This document shows positions 37,679-49,644 of a stretch of 51,329 nt of DNA, in pieces. Below the pieces are notes generated by a model. It was given only the letters and a program-made list of their open reading frames with translations. It did no database searches and had not been told where the DNA came from. Source of the DNA: Candidatus Rokuibacteriota bacterium (lineage in GTDB: Bacteria; Methylomirabilota; Methylomirabilia; Rokubacteriales; CSP1-6). The DNA is taken from assembly GCA_003221515.1 (NCBI GenBank), contig QHSI01000123.1, forward strand, positions 1 through 51,329, written 5' to 3'. Position numbers and translations under genes: made by a program. Every line of letters starts with the position of its first letter. Position 1 is the stretch's first letter.

Positions 37679-39538
37679 GTGAACTCCCTTGCCGCCCGGG
37701 CGGCGCTGCTCGCTCTCCTGATCGGGATGACGAGCGCCGCGACGGCGCTGGCGCAGACTCAGACGCAGCCCACCTTGAGTGTGCTCGTCGATCAGGTCCT
37801 CGCACTCTTTCCGAAGGTCGACGGCGACGTGATCGAGGTACAAGGGTCCACCGTGACGGTCGGGATCGGCCGCAAGGATGGCCTGGTGGCCGGAGTCGAG
37901 CTGGCCCTTTATCGGGAAGGACGAGAGCTTCGTCATCCGAAGACCGGCGAGGTCCTCGGCAAAACCGAGCAAGCCGTCGGCCGCATGGTGGTTCAGCAGG
38001 TGCTCGAGGCTTACGCGACGGGTACCATGAGCCAGCCCGGCGACGTCCAGGCTGGAGACAGGGCGCGCGTCTCTGCGGGCAAGGTCAAGCTGAGCGTCTT
38101 GCCCATCAGCGAAGGTCCCGGCGTGAAGGGCGGGCTGGTCGAAGCGGCAATCCACGAACTGGTCGAGGCGCTCAACCGGACCGGTCGCTTCCAGGTCGGG
38201 ATGGGCGACGCCATCGGCGTCTGGCTGACGCAGCAGGGCATCAAGCGCGACGACGTGCTCGCGGGCAAGGGGCTGGCTCAGGCCGCCGAGCGCTTCAAGC
38301 TCGAACAGCTCCTGATCGTCGCCTTCACCCGCGTGCAGAACAAGCCGTACATGGACGTCCGGCTCTTCGCGCTGCCCGCGGTCAATCCGCTCCTGACGAC
38401 GGCGCTCTTCGTGCCGCCCGCCATCAAGGCGGCGCCCAAGGGCGACTTCTCGGCGGGCCGCCCGCGCGAGAGCCAGGCCCCGAACCCGCAGCGATCGTTC
38501 CTCGCCCGACTCTTGTTCGGGGATCTCGACGCGGGGACGTACTCGAGCGGTGAGGCGGCGATCCCGTTGAAGGAGGTTGCGAAGTTCCCGTTCATCGTGA
38601 CGTCCATGGACGTCGCGGTCGGGGCGAAAGACCGCATTCCGCGGATGGTCATCACCGATGGCGAGCGCATCTTCCTCTACCGGATCTCGTCCGAGCGCGT
38701 CCTGGAGCCGGAGTGGACGTACAAGGGTGACTCGCGCGGGCACATCTTCAGCGTGCAGCTCGCGGAGCTGGCCGAGGAAGGTGCGATCCACGTCGTCGCC
38801 AACCGCTACAACCCCATTCCGGCGATCTTGCTGAACTCCTTCATCCTGGCGTCGAGGGACCAGAAGCCGGTCGTGGTCGTCGAGGACGTGTCGGACATCC
38901 TGCTGGCCGTGGACGCGAACGGTGACGGCGTCAAGAAGACGCTGTGGATGCAAGCGTTCGAGCAGAAGGGATTCTTCAAGCAAGGGGACGCTCAGCGCGG
39001 GGTGATCCGGAACGGCCGCCTGGTGGCCGAACAGCGCGTGCGAGTTCCGAGCGCCTTCCGAGCCACCGGCGCGACCGCCACCAACATCACCGGCAAGGGG
39101 CCGCGCGCCCTGGCCTTCGTGGACGAGCACAGCCGGCTGCGGATCTCGATCGATACCCAAGAAGTGTTCCGGTCCGCGACGCAGGTCGGCGGCAGCCTGA
39201 CGAAGCTGGTGGTGCAGACGCAGGTCGAGCGCGGCGGACGCGACTACATCTACCAGACGGAGCCGATCCCGCTATCGATCGACCTCGACGGCGACGGCAT
39301 CGACGAGATCGTGGTGCCGCAGAACCAGTTCCCCGGACGGCTGGCCGTGATCTACAAGGGCCCTGCCGGCTACCGGTTCCAAACCGTCAACTCCGGTTTC
39401 GAGGGCATGGTGATCGCGCTGGGCGCCATCCCCGGTGACTCCGGCACCCCGTCGCTCGTCGCGGCAGTCGTCCGCTCCACCGGCGCCATCTTCAGCAGCC
39501 AGGGCGAGACGCAGATCATCATGACGCTCGTGGAGTGA
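37679..39538 (+). CDS. Exported FlgT-C-like and FG-GAP/VCBS protein
   Basis: 619 residues, GTG start, signal peptide to about residue 30 (ALLALLIGMTSAATALAQ). Residues about 45-130 are FlgT-C-like (VIEVQGSTVTVGIGRKDGLV, YREGRELRHPKTGEVLGKTE), then a TolB/CsgG-like region (VKLSVLPISEG ... TGRFQVGMGD, LEQLLIVAFTRVQNKPYMDV). The C-terminal ~320 residues look like a beta-propeller with calcium-type loops VDANGDGVKK and DLDGDGIDEIVVPQN. The first two domains match the order in the protein at 27696-28511. Probably periplasmic or surface exposed; function unknown. Confidence 0.75.
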   Translation: MNSLAARAALLALLIGMTSAATALAQTQTQPTLSVLVDQVLALFPKVDGDVIEVQGSTVTVGIGRKDGLVAGVELALYREGRELRHPKTGEVLGKTEQAVGRMVVQQVLEAYATGTMSQPGDVQAGDRARVSAGKVKLSVLPISEGPGVKGGLVEAAIHELVEALNRTGRFQVGMGDAIGVWLTQQGIKRDDVLAGKGLAQAAERFKLEQLLIVAFTRVQNKPYMDVRLFALPAVNPLLTTALFVPPAIKAAPKGDFSAGRPRESQAPNPQRSFLARLLFGDLDAGTYSSGEAAIPLKEVAKFPFIVTSMDVAVGAKDRIPRMVITDGERIFLYRISSERVLEPEWTYKGDSRGHIFSVQLAELAEEGAIHVVANRYNPIPAILLNSFILASRDQKPVVVVEDVSDILLAVDANGDGVKKTLWMQAFEQKGFFKQGDAQRGVIRNGRLVAEQRVRVPSAFRATGATATNITGKGPRALAFVDEHSRLRISIDTQEVFRSATQVGGSLTKLVVQTQVERGGRDYIYQTEPIPLSIDLDGDGIDEIVVPQNQFPGRLAVIYKGPAGYRFQTVNSGFEGMVIALGAIPGDSGTPSLVAAVVRSTGAIFSSQGETQIIMTLVE

Positions 39539-39651
39539 CTCCGGCACGCGTCCAACCGTCGCGCTGATCCCCTCGCGTTTCATCAAATGATTCGTCGCCA
39601 TCCGTCCGCGCCCGCCGGCCCTGTCGGGACCGTGGTCTGCGAGGAGCCCAC

Positions 39652-40959
39652 GTGGTCGTGAAGCACGACACGGCGCCGCCGCGCGGGATGAAGGACCTGC
39701 TGCCACCCGAGGTGGAGCTGCGGGACCGCGCGACCGCCATGATCCTCGCCACGTACACGCGGTACGGCTTTCGGCGTATCGAGACGCCGGCGCTCGAGAA
39801 CCTCCGTCTCCTGACGGGCAGCGGCGGCGGGGAGAACGAGAAGCTGATCTACAAGGTCTTGAAGCGCGGCGCGAAGCTCGACTCGGTGACGACGCTGCGG
39901 GAGGACGATCTGGCCGACCTCGGGCTGCGGTTCGATCTGACGGTGCCGCTGGCGCGCTACTACGCCAACAACCGGGCGACGCTGCCGGATCCGTTCAAGG
40001 CGATCCAGATCGGGCCGGTGTGGCGGGCCGATCGTCCCCAGAAGGGACGGTTCCGCCAGTTCACCCAGTGCGACATCGACATCCTGGGCGTCGCGTCGGA
40101 GATCGCGGAGATCGAGCTCATCCTCGCCACCGCCGAGGCGTTGATCGGGCTCGGCGTCGAGCGGCCGACCATCCGCCTCAACGATCGGCGGATCCTCGCG
40201 GCGATCGCGGAGCACTGCGGCTTCGCCGCCGACCGCCAGAACGACGTCTTCGTCACGCTCGACAAGCTGGACAAGATCGGACGCGAGGGTGTCGAGCGTG
40301 AGCTGCGCGACGACGGCCACCGCGAGGCGCCGATCACGCGCCTGTTCACGCTGTTCGCGCCGTCTGGCGCGCCGGCCGCGTCGGCGCTCGACAAGCTATC
40401 GGGGATGGTTCCCGAGGCCAGGCCGTTCGTCGAGGGCCTCCGGACGATCGTGCTGACGGTCGAGCGGGAGGCGGCGGAGCGCTACACGATCGCCTTCGAT
40501 CCCACGCTGGTGCGAGGCATGGGGTACTACACCGGGCCCATCTTCGAAGCCGCGTACGGCGACTATGGGTCCTCGATCGCCGGCGGCGGCCGCTACGACC
40601 GGCTGATCGGTCGACTCTCCGGTCACGACGTTCCGGCGTGCGGCTTCTCGATCGGGTTCGAGCGGGTCGTGTCGATCCTCGAGGAGAAGGTCGGCACGGT
40701 CGGCGCCGAGCGCGCGCGGGTCGCGCTCCTGTTCGACGCGGAGGACGATCTTCCGGAGGTCGTCGCGGCGGCGGGCGCCCTGCGCGGGGACGACCGGGTG
40801 GTCTCGCTGACCGTGAAGCGGAAGAACCTCGCCAAACAGCTCGACGATCTGGCCGGCGAGGGGTTCGGCTCCTACGCGGTGTTCCGCGCCGGTGTGGGTG
40901 AGGCGGAGGTCAAGCCGTTGGCCCGGCGCGCGCCGGCTCGCGGGAGCGGCGATGCATAG
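39652..40959 (+). CDS. hisS: Histidine--tRNA ligase
   Basis: Class II synthetase charging tRNA-His, 435 residues. Start GTG 39652 has GAGGAG (39641-39646) 5 nt upstream. Motif 1 region [16 protein letters not shown], motif 2 [15 protein letters not shown], the histidine-specific [24 protein letters not shown] and motif 3 [13 protein letters not shown] are visible, followed by the anticodon-binding domain. aspS overlaps its last 8 nt. No T-box leader was recognised in the 113-bp gap upstream. Confidence 0.96.
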   Translation: MVVKHDTAPPRGMKDLLPPEVELRDRATAMILATYTRYGFRRIETPALENLRLLTGSGGGENEKLIYKVLKRGAKLDSVTTLREDDLADLGLRFDLTVPLARYYANNRATLPDPFKAIQIGPVWRADRPQKGRFRQFTQCDIDILGVASEIAEIELILATAEALIGLGVERPTIRLNDRRILAAIAEHCGFAADRQNDVFVTLDKLDKIGREGVERELRDDGHREAPITRLFTLFAPSGAPAASALDKLSGMVPEARPFVEGLRTIVLTVEREAAERYTIAFDPTLVRGMGYYTGPIFEAAYGDYGSSIAGGGRYDRLIGRLSGHDVPACGFSIGFERVVSILEEKVGTVGAERARVALLFDAEDDLPEVVAAAGALRGDDRVVSLTVKRKNLAKQLDDLAGEGFGSYAVFRAGVGEAEVKPLARRAPARGSGDA

Positions 40960-42747
40960 CCTCCGCACCCATACGTGTGGCGAGCTCCGCCGGGAGCACG
41001 CCGGCGCCACCGTGCGCCTCTCGGGCTGGGTCCACCGCAAGCGAGACCATGGGAACCTTTTGTTCCTTGACGTCCGGGATCACTACGGGATCACCCAGTG
41101 CGTGCTCGACGGATCGAGCCCGCTCTTCCGGACCGCCGAGGGGTTGCGGCTGGAGAGCGTGATCACGCTGACCGGCCGGGTCGTGCCGCGCGCGCCGGCG
41201 GCCGTCAACCCCCGGCTGCCGACCGGCGAGATCGAGCTGACGGTCGCCGAGCTGGTGGTGCAGTCGATGGCGGAGCCGCTGCCATTACAAGTCAACAGCG
41301 AGGCGGAGTTCCCCGAGGAGACGCGCCTGCGCCATCGCTTCCTCGACCTGCGCCGCGAGAAGCTCCACCGCAACATCGTGCTGCGGAGCCGGGTTATCGC
41401 GTCGATCCGCCGCCGGATGATCGAGGCTGGCTTCACCGAGCTCCAGACGCCGATCCTGACCTCCAGCTCGCCGGAGGGGGCGCGGGACTACCTGGTGCCG
41501 AGCCGCGTGCACCCGGGCAAGTTCTACGCGCTGCCGCAAGCGCCGCAGCAGTTCAAGCAGCTGCTGATGACCGCCGGGTTCGATCGCTATTTCCAGATCG
41601 CGCCGTGCTTCCGCGACGAGGATGGACGCGCCGATCGCTCGCCCGGCGAGTTCTATCAGCTCGACTTCGAGATGTCGTTCGTCACGCAGGAGGACGTCTT
41701 CGCCGCGATCGAGCCGGTGCTCCACGGGGTGTTCGAGGAATTCGCCGGCGGTGCCACGGTGACGCCGGCCCCATTTCCGCGCATCCCGTTCGCCGAGGCG
41801 ATGACCGCCTACGGCTCCGACAAGCCCGACCTGCGCAATCCGATTCGCATCGCCGACGTGACCGACGTCTTCCGCGGGTCGGAGTTCGCGGCCTTCGCGA
41901 CGGCGGTCGCCGGCGGCGCGGTGGTGCGGGCGGTGCCGGGGCCCGGGGCGGCGCGGCAGCCGCGCAGCTTCTTCGACAAGCTCGGTCAGTGGGCCCGTGA
42001 GCAGGGCGCGCCGGGGCTCGGCTACGTGGTCCTGGCCGACGGCGGTGCCCGGGGGCCGATCGCGAAGTTCGTCGACGGGGCCCGGCTGGCCCAGCTCATC
42101 GCCGCGACCGGCGCCCGCGACGGCGACGCGCTCTTCTTCGTCTGCGATCAGAAGGGCGTGGCCGAGAAGCTGGCCGGGCGAGTGCGGACACGACTCGGCG
42201 ACGAGCTCGGACTCGTCGAAGCCAACGCCTTTCGCTTCTGCTGGGTGACGGACTTTCCGATGTACGAGCTGAACGAGGACACCAAGCGGATCGAGTTCAG
42301 CCACAACCCGTTCTCGATGCCGCAGGGCGGACTGGAGGCGCTCGAGGGCGCCGACCCGCTGACGATCAAGGCGTACCAGTACGACATCGTCTGCAACGGG
42401 GTCGAGCTCTCCAGCGGCGCGATCCGCAACCATCGCCCCGACATCATGTACAGGGCGTTCGCGATCGCGGGCTACCGCCGCGAGGAGGTCGAGGCCCGCT
42501 TCGGGGGAATGTTGAATGCGTTCAAGTACGGCGCGCCCCCGCACGGCGGCTCGGCCCCGGGCATCGACCGCATCGTGATGCTGCTCGCCGGCGAGACGAA
42601 CATCCGTGAGGTCATCGCGTTCCCGATGAACCAGCAGGCCCAGGATCTGCTGATGCAGGCGCCGGGCCCGGTCTCGCCGGAGCGGTTAAAAGAATTGCAC
42701 CTGAAGCTTGATTTGCCGAGCCCAGACTCAGGAGGGAATTCCAGGAG

Positions 42748-42751
<4 letters not shown>
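40952..42751 (+). CDS. aspS: Aspartate--tRNA ligase, probably non-discriminating
   Basis: Bacterial-type class II synthetase, 599 residues, with OB-fold anticodon domain, catalytic core and GAD insertion. Motifs: [36 protein letters not shown], the [17 protein letters not shown] loop and [19 protein letters not shown], and motif 3 [10 protein letters not shown]. His33 in RKRDHG matches the position that is His in non-discriminating enzymes (Leu in E. coli), suggesting it also makes Asp-tRNA-Asn for GatCAB. Overlaps hisS by 8 nt; Shine-Dalgarno CGGGAG is upstream. Confidence 0.95.
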
Positions 42752-44099
<1,348 letters not shown>

Positions 44100-44103
<4 letters not shown>

Positions 44104-44996
44104 CCGGCCGCGCCGGGTTCGTGTCGCTCATCGGCCGGCCCAACGCCGGAAAGTCGACCCTCCTGAACCGCCTGGTGGGCGAGAAGCTCTCGATCGTGTC
44201 GGCGCGGCCGCAAACGACGCGCAACCGCATCACCGGCATCAAGAACCTCCCGCACGCGCAGGTCATCTTCGTCGACACGCCCGGCCTCCACCCGGCCGCG
44301 GGCAAGCTGGGCCACTTCATGCTGACGACGGCGCGGCGCTCGGTCGAGGACGTCGACGTCGTGTGCCTCGTCGTCGACGCGCCGGAAGGGGACGATCCAG
44401 GCGAGATCGTCCTCGATCCCCTACGCAGGTATGCCGGTCCGGTCTTCTGCGTGCTGAACAAGGTCGATCGCGTGCGGCCCAAGAGCCGGATGCTGCCGCT
44501 CATCGAGACATGGCAGCGGGGCTATGCGTTCGCCGAGATCATTCCGGTCTCGGCGACCGAAGGCACCAACTGCGATCGGCTGCTGGATTTGATCGTGCGG
44601 CGGCTGCCCGAGCATCCGCCGTTCTTTCCACCGGACGCCACCAGCGACCAGCCCGAAACCTTCTTCGTCGCCGAGATGATCCGCGAGAAGGTGTTCCACC
44701 TCACGCGGGAGGAAGTCCCGTACGCCGTCGCGGTCCGCGTCGAGGAGCTGACCGAGCGCGAGCGCCCCGCCTGTATCTACGCGCGAGCGACCATCTTCGT
44801 CGAGCAGGATTCGCAGAAGGGGATCCTGATCGGCAAGGGCGGCGCGATGCTGAAGCAGATCGGCACGGCGGCGCGGCGTGACCTCGAGGCGTTCTTCGGC
44901 ATCAAGGTGTTTCTACAATCGACGGTGGAGGTGCGCCGCCACTGGCGGCGGGACGAGCGCGCGCTGCGCGAGTTCGGGTTCCGGCTGACGTCCTGA
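44100..44996 (+). CDS. era: GTPase Era
   Basis: Essential GTPase for 30S assembly and 16S 3'-end processing, 298 residues. G1 IGRPNAGKSTLLN, G2 TTRNRITGI, G3 VDTPGLH, G4 NKVDRV and G5 SATEGTN are present, followed by a KH domain with FVEQDSQKGILIGKGGAMLK. GTG start overlaps the YbeY end by 4 nt; the functional pairing Era-YbeY-PhoH is common. Confidence 0.97.
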
Positions 44997-45811
44997 TGGC
45001 GCTGGGGAAGTCGGCTGCCGTGGTGATCGGGTCGTTCCCGCTCGGCGAAAGCGATCGCGTCGTCACGTTCTACTCGCGTGAATTCGGCAAAATCCGGGGC
45101 GTCGCCAAGTCGGCGCGGCGCCTACGCTCCCGCTTCGGGAGCGCGCTGGAGCTCGGCACGCTCGGAGAGCTCGTGTTCTTCGACACCGGGCGGAGCGAGC
45201 TGGTGCGCGTCGATCACTTCGACATCACGCGCCCCTTCAACCGCGTGCGCGAGGATCTGGAGCGGCTCGGCCGGGCGGCGTGGATCATCGAGTGCGTGGC
45301 ACGCATGACCGCCGACCGAGACCGCCACGTGGCCCTCTTCGGTCTGCTGGTCCGCGCCATGCGGGCGCTCGAGGGCAGCGTGAAGCCAGCGCGGGTCGCG
45401 CTCGCCTTCGGGGTGCGGTGCATCGAGGCGTTGGGCCACCGGCCGCGGCTCGACGCCTGCGTCGAATGCGGCCGCGCCTACCCATTCCCGCGCGCTTCTC
45501 TCGGCGCCGGTGGCCTCGTGTGCGAGGCGTGCGCGCGGAGGGCCGGCGACGCGCTCCCGATCTCACCGTCGGCGATCGACGCGCTGGACCGGCTCCGATC
45601 GCTCGCGTGGGACGAGGCGCTCGTGCGGCCCATCGGCCGGGCCGAGGCCGAGCTGGGCGACCTGCTCGACGCGCAGGTCTCGCGCCTCATCGGCCACCCG
45701 ACCCGGTCGACCAAGTTCCTCCGCGAGCTCCAGCGAATCTCGCCGGCGCCGGCCGACCGCGCCGAGACGAAGCGTGAGACCATGAAGGGCATGACCGAGG
45801 CAGGATCATGA
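44996..45811 (+). CDS. recO: DNA repair protein RecO
   Basis: Recombination mediator that loads RecA with RecF/RecR, 271 residues. An N-terminal OB fold (VVIGSFPLGESDRVVTFYSR, KIRGVAKSARRLRSRFG), a helical region and a CX2C...CX2C zinc site (CVECGRAYPF ... VCEACA). Overlaps era by one base and glyS by four. Confidence 0.95.
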   Translation: MALGKSAAVVIGSFPLGESDRVVTFYSREFGKIRGVAKSARRLRSRFGSALELGTLGELVFFDTGRSELVRVDHFDITRPFNRVREDLERLGRAAWIIECVARMTADRDRHVALFGLLVRAMRALEGSVKPARVALAFGVRCIEALGHRPRLDACVECGRAYPFPRASLGAGGLVCEACARRAGDALPISPSAIDALDRLRSLAWDEALVRPIGRAEAELGDLLDAQVSRLIGHPTRSTKFLRELQRISPAPADRAETKRETMKGMTEAGS

Positions 45812-47292
45812 ATGCCACCATGGACGTGCTGGTTTCTCTCTCGAAGCGACGCGGCTTCGTCTTCCAGTCGAGCGAGATCTACGGCGGCACTGGCTCGTGC
45901 TGGGATTACGGGCCGCTGGGCGTGGAGCTCAAGAACAACATCAAGCGCGTGTGGTGGCGGGACTTCGTCCAGGCCCGCGCCGATATGGTCGGGATCGACG
46001 CGTCCATCCTCATGCATTCCACCGTGTGGAAGGCCAGCGGGCACCTCGACCACTTCACCGATCCCATGGTGGACTGCCGGGAGTGCAAGCACCGGTTCCG
46101 CGCCGATCACGTGAACGACCTGCCATGGACCCACTACTGCCCGGCTACCAAGGGCAACAAGTTCACGATCCCCCCCGGCGAGCCGTGCGGCCACTGCGGC
46201 CAGCGCCGGACCCTGTGCCCGGAGTGCGGCAAGGGCGAGCTGACCGCGCCCCGCCAGTTCAACCTGATGTTCAAGACGTTCATGGGGCCGGTGGAAGAGG
46301 ACGCGGCGGTCACCTATCTGCGCCCGGAGACCGCGCAGGCGATGTTCGTGAACTTCGACAACGTGCTGCAGTCGATGCGACTCAAGCTGCCCTTCGGCGT
46401 CGCCCAGGCCGGACGCTCCTTCCGCAACGAGATCACGCCCGGGAATTTCATCTTCCGGACGCGCGAGTTCGAGCAGATGGAGATCGAGTACTTCGTCAAC
46501 CCGCACGACCGGGTGGACGGGCGGTCGGCCGACGAATACTGGCATGATCGGTGGATCGGGGACTGCATGGCGTGGTTCCAGCGCTACGGCCTCCGTGACG
46601 AGAACCTGCGCCTCCGCGAGCACGACAAGGACGAGCTCGCTCACTACGCCAAGCGCACCGTGGACATCGAGTACAAGTTCCCGATCGGCTGGAGCGAGCT
46701 GATGGGGATCGCCAACCGCACCGACTTCGATCTCAAGCAGCACTCGAAGTGGAGCGGCAAGTCGCTCACGTACTTCGACGAGGAGCGCAAGGAGCACGTG
46801 GTGCCGTACGTCGTCGAGCCGGCCGCAGGCGTCGATCGCGCGCTGCTCGCGTTCATGGCCGACGCGTACCGCGAGGAAGAGGTGCGCGGAGAGAAGCGGG
46901 TCGTGCTCCGGTTCCATCCGGAGCTGGCGCCGCTCAAGGTCGCCGTACTGCCGCTGCTCAAGAAGCGCGAGGACATCGTGCGGGTGGCGCAGACGATTCG
47001 CGCGGATCTCGCCAGGCAGTGGCGGGTCGTCTACGACGACACCGCGGCGATCGGACGCCTCTACCGGAGGCAGGACGAGGTCGGCACTCCGTACTGCGTC
47101 ACCGTGGACGTCCAGACCGTCGGCGACGCGGAGCGTGGTGAGACCGGCGACCAGCGGGTAACGATCCGGGAGCGAGACTCGATGGAGCAGATCCGCGTTC
47201 CCGTCGCCGAACTGGCGGCCGTGTTCCGCGAGCTCCTCGGCGGCGTCACGTGGACCGACCTCGCCCCGCGGTACCCGCCGGTACGAAGCTAG
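45808..47292 (+). CDS. glyS: Glycine--tRNA ligase, single-chain (alpha2) type
   Basis: Class II synthetase, 494 residues. GSEIYGG-type N-terminal FQSSEIYGGTGSCWDYGPLG, zinc-like pairs CREC and CGHCGQRRTLCPECG, motif 2 RSFRNEITPGNFIFRTREFEQ-like segment (about 212-233), FDLKQHSKWSGKSL and motif 3 VVEPAAGVDRALLAF, then an anticodon domain. This is the dimeric form found in Gram-positives, Thermus, archaea and several diderm phyla, not the alpha2-beta2 form of most Proteobacteria, and so is a lineage clue. Last gene of the block; convergent with PBP1A. Confidence 0.95.
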   Translation: MNATMDVLVSLSKRRGFVFQSSEIYGGTGSCWDYGPLGVELKNNIKRVWWRDFVQARADMVGIDASILMHSTVWKASGHLDHFTDPMVDCRECKHRFRADHVNDLPWTHYCPATKGNKFTIPPGEPCGHCGQRRTLCPECGKGELTAPRQFNLMFKTFMGPVEEDAAVTYLRPETAQAMFVNFDNVLQSMRLKLPFGVAQAGRSFRNEITPGNFIFRTREFEQMEIEYFVNPHDRVDGRSADEYWHDRWIGDCMAWFQRYGLRDENLRLREHDKDELAHYAKRTVDIEYKFPIGWSELMGIANRTDFDLKQHSKWSGKSLTYFDEERKEHVVPYVVEPAAGVDRALLAFMADAYREEEVRGEKRVVLRFHPELAPLKVAVLPLLKKREDIVRVAQTIRADLARQWRVVYDDTAAIGRLYRRQDEVGTPYCVTVDVQTVGDAERGETGDQRVTIRERDSMEQIRVPVAELAAVFRELLGGVTWTDLAPRYPPVRS

Positions 47293-47352
47293 GCTCCGGT
47301 CGCCGCGCAACATCGAGGCGCGCCACGGCTACGCCGGGGCGTGTCCGAGCGC

Positions 47353-47382
47353 GGGGGGCTTGGGGGCCCCTCTAGGCCCCCC
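47353..47382. terminator. Bidirectional terminator between glyS and PBP1A
   Basis: GGGGGGCTT (47353-47361) pairs with AGGCCCCCC (47374-47382) with one G-T wobble, around a loop containing the inner palindrome GGGGCCCC. It lies between convergent genes; only short T-poor flanks follow, so strength is uncertain. Confidence 0.6.
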
Positions 47383-47388
47383 ATGTAG

Positions 47389-49563
47389 TTAAGGCGTCTG
47401 GCCCTTCGGGGGTGAGACCACCGGAGCGGCCATCGGTGGTGGTGTTGTCGGCGGCACTGGGCCGGGACCCGGCCCGGGTGTTACGACTGGCGTCGGGACG
47501 GGCATCTGCTGCACCGGAGTCGCTACCGGCAGAGCTTGGACTCGGGGCTGTCCCACGGCGGTGCAGATGACGCCCGCTTCGGTGCCCCTGATGAACGCCA
47601 TCGTGACCGGACGCGCGCAGGCCCCGGTCGGATCCTCGTCGACGAGGAGCGACACCACGCGCTCCGGGACTGGAAAGTCTTCCTTGGGGCTGTCGCCGAG
47701 AATTTTGCCCATGTAGGCCGTCCAGATGGGTACCGCCACGCGCGAGCCCGTTTCGTCCTTGCCAAGGCTGCGCGGCCGGTCGTACCCGACCCACACGCCC
47801 GTTGCGAGTCGCGGAGTGAACCCGATGAACCAGGCGTTCGAGTAGTCGTTGGTCGTCCCGGTCTTGGCCGCGACGGGGCGTCCCAGGGCCTTCGCGCCCT
47901 GACCGGTGCCGCGCTCGACGACGCCGCGGAGCATGTTGGTGATCACGTACGCGGTCTCGGGCGACAGCGCCTCGCGGCCTTCCGGCACGTGCTCCTCAAG
48001 GAGCTTGCCCTGCGAGTCGGTGACGTAACGGATCGTCACCGGCGGCATCCAGACCCCTTGGTTCGCGAATGCGCTGTAGGCCGAGGTCAGCTCGAGCAGC
48101 GAGAGGTCCGAGGTGCCAAGGGCCAGACTGAGATTGATGTCCAGTCGGCTCGAGATGCCGAGCCGCCGCGCGACCTGGACCGTCTTGTTGATCCCGACGC
48201 GCTCCTGGAGCTTGACGGTCACGACGTTCACCGACTCCTCGATGGCCTGCTGGAGCGTGGTTGCCCCGCGGAACTTGCGATCGTAGTTCTCCGGCTTCCA
48301 CGACTGTCCGTTCGAGCCGACCGCGTAGGAGACCGGCGCGTCTTCGATTTGCGAGGCGGCGGTGAAGCCAGCTTCGAGCGCCGCGATGTAGATGAAGGGC
48401 TTGAAGGCCGAGCCGGGCTGACGCTTGGCCTGCACCGCCCGGTTGAACTCGCTGCGGAAGAAGTCGGTACCACCGACGATCGCCTTCACGTAGCCGGTCT
48501 GCGGCTCGACCGTGATCACCGCACCCTCGGGGGAGTCGCCGGGCTGGCCCTTGGCGGTACGCCCCTGGAGCGCCTTCAAGCCTTCCCGCAGCGACTGCTC
48601 GGCTACGAGCTGCATCGTGGGATTCAGCGTCGTGTAGACGTTGAGGCCGCCCTTGAAGACCAGGTCGGCGCCGTACTTGGCTTCGAGCGCCTGCTGGACG
48701 TAGTCCACGAAGTATTGGCCGGTCGTGCGGCGGCGCTCCGGCGGGATCAGCCCGAGATCCGTCTTGGCCAGTCGCTTGGCGTCGTCGTCCTTGAGCGCGC
48801 CGAACTCCACCATCCGGCGGAGCACGACCTCGCGCCGCCGCTTCGCGGCCTCGGAGCGCTCGAACGGCGAATAGTTCGACGGCGCCCGCGGTAGGCCGCC
48901 GATCAGCGCGGACTCGCGCACGTTGAGCTCGGAGACCGATTTGCCGAAGTAGGTCCGCGCCGCCGCCTCGACGCCGTACGCGCCGTGGCCGAAGTACACC
49001 TGGTTCATGTACATCTCGAGGATGCGGTCCTTCGAGTAGCGGCGCTCCAGCTCCAGCGCCAGCACCGCCTCCTTCAGCTTCCGCTCCAGACTCTTGTCCG
49101 GCGTGAGAAAGAGGACCTTCGTGAGCTGCTGCGTGATGGTGCTGCCCCCCTCGACGAAGCGCCCACGCCGGTAGTTCTGGACCACCGCGCGCGCCACGCC
49201 GATCGGATCGATGCCCCAGTGGGAGTAGAAGCGCTTGTCTTCCGTCGCGATCACCGCGTCCCGGAGCGATTGCGGGATCTGGGCCAGCGGCACGAAGATG
49301 CGCCGCTCCACGTGGAGCTCGGTGAGCGGCTCGTCGTTGTCGTCGTAGATCTTGGTGCCCAGGATGGGCTGCAGCGTCTCGAGCGCGGTGACCGAGGGAA
49401 GCGAGCGGGGGAAGATCGTGAATGCCCACAGCGCGGCGACCGCCGCCGCGGCGAGGACCAGGAGCGAGACGGCCCCGACCCCGATGAGAAGGCGTCGCAA
49501 CCAGCGGCGGGGCCGGACGGGGCGATCGGTCGACGGTGTCGACGGCTTCTTCGCACGGACCAT
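47389..49563 (-). CDS. mrcA: Penicillin-binding protein 1A (class A)
   Basis: Bifunctional peptidoglycan synthase of the inner membrane, about 724 residues. N-terminal basic/Pro segment, one helix (about 27-48), glycosyltransferase domain (IATEDKRFYSHWGIDPIGVA, GGSTITQQLTKVLFL, LERKLKEAVLALELE), and transpeptidase with SxxK in GSAFKPF, SVN in EESVNVV and KTGTTND. The C-terminus is a Pro-rich tail of ~45 residues. Start: ATG 49563 is favoured because a TATAAT hexamer overlaps the upstream ATG at 49572; the longer form adds three residues. Confidence 0.93.
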   Translation of the reverse strand: MVRAKKPSTPSTDRPVRPRRWLRRLLIGVGAVSLLVLAAAAVAALWAFTIFPRSLPSVTALETLQPILGTKIYDDNDEPLTELHVERRIFVPLAQIPQSLRDAVIATEDKRFYSHWGIDPIGVARAVVQNYRRGRFVEGGSTITQQLTKVLFLTPDKSLERKLKEAVLALELERRYSKDRILEMYMNQVYFGHGAYGVEAAARTYFGKSVSELNVRESALIGGLPRAPSNYSPFERSEAAKRRREVVLRRMVEFGALKDDDAKRLAKTDLGLIPPERRRTTGQYFVDYVQQALEAKYGADLVFKGGLNVYTTLNPTMQLVAEQSLREGLKALQGRTAKGQPGDSPEGAVITVEPQTGYVKAIVGGTDFFRSEFNRAVQAKRQPGSAFKPFIYIAALEAGFTAASQIEDAPVSYAVGSNGQSWKPENYDRKFRGATTLQQAIEESVNVVTVKLQERVGINKTVQVARRLGISSRLDINLSLALGTSDLSLLELTSAYSAFANQGVWMPPVTIRYVTDSQGKLLEEHVPEGREALSPETAYVITNMLRGVVERGTGQGAKALGRPVAAKTGTTNDYSNAWFIGFTPRLATGVWVGYDRPRSLGKDETGSRVAVPIWTAYMGKILGDSPKEDFPVPERVVSLLVDEDPTGACARPVTMAFIRGTEAGVICTAVGQPRVQALPVATPVQQMPVPTPVVTPGPGPGPVPPTTPPPMAAPVVSPPKGQTP

Positions 49564-49570
49564 CCTGGAC

Positions 49571-49576
49571 ATTATA
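49571..49576 (-). promoter_or_regulatory. -10 box TATAAT of the PBP1A gene
   Basis: A perfect TATAAT on the minus strand ends 7 nt before ATG 49563, so transcription would begin at or next to the start codon (leaderless). The -35 region is poor (about three of six matches). Confidence 0.5.
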
Positions 49577-49605
49577 CCGGCCAGGTCGCCGAGCCGTGCA
49601 GTGCC

Positions 49606-49635
49606 TTGCGTCCTCGGAATCCCCTGTGATACAAC
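49606..49635 (+). promoter_or_regulatory. Promoter of tyrS
   Basis: TTGCGT (49606-49611), 18-nt spacer, TACAAC (49630-49635), 9 nt before the TTG start of tyrS; the transcript would have almost no leader. It overlaps the divergent PBP1A promoter region. Confidence 0.45.
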
Positions 49636-49644
49636 GCCGGTGCT

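Noticed and set aside
39539-39651. T-box or histidine leader upstream of hisS
   Set aside because: No T-box consensus or specifier-like structure was recognised in the 113-bp gap.
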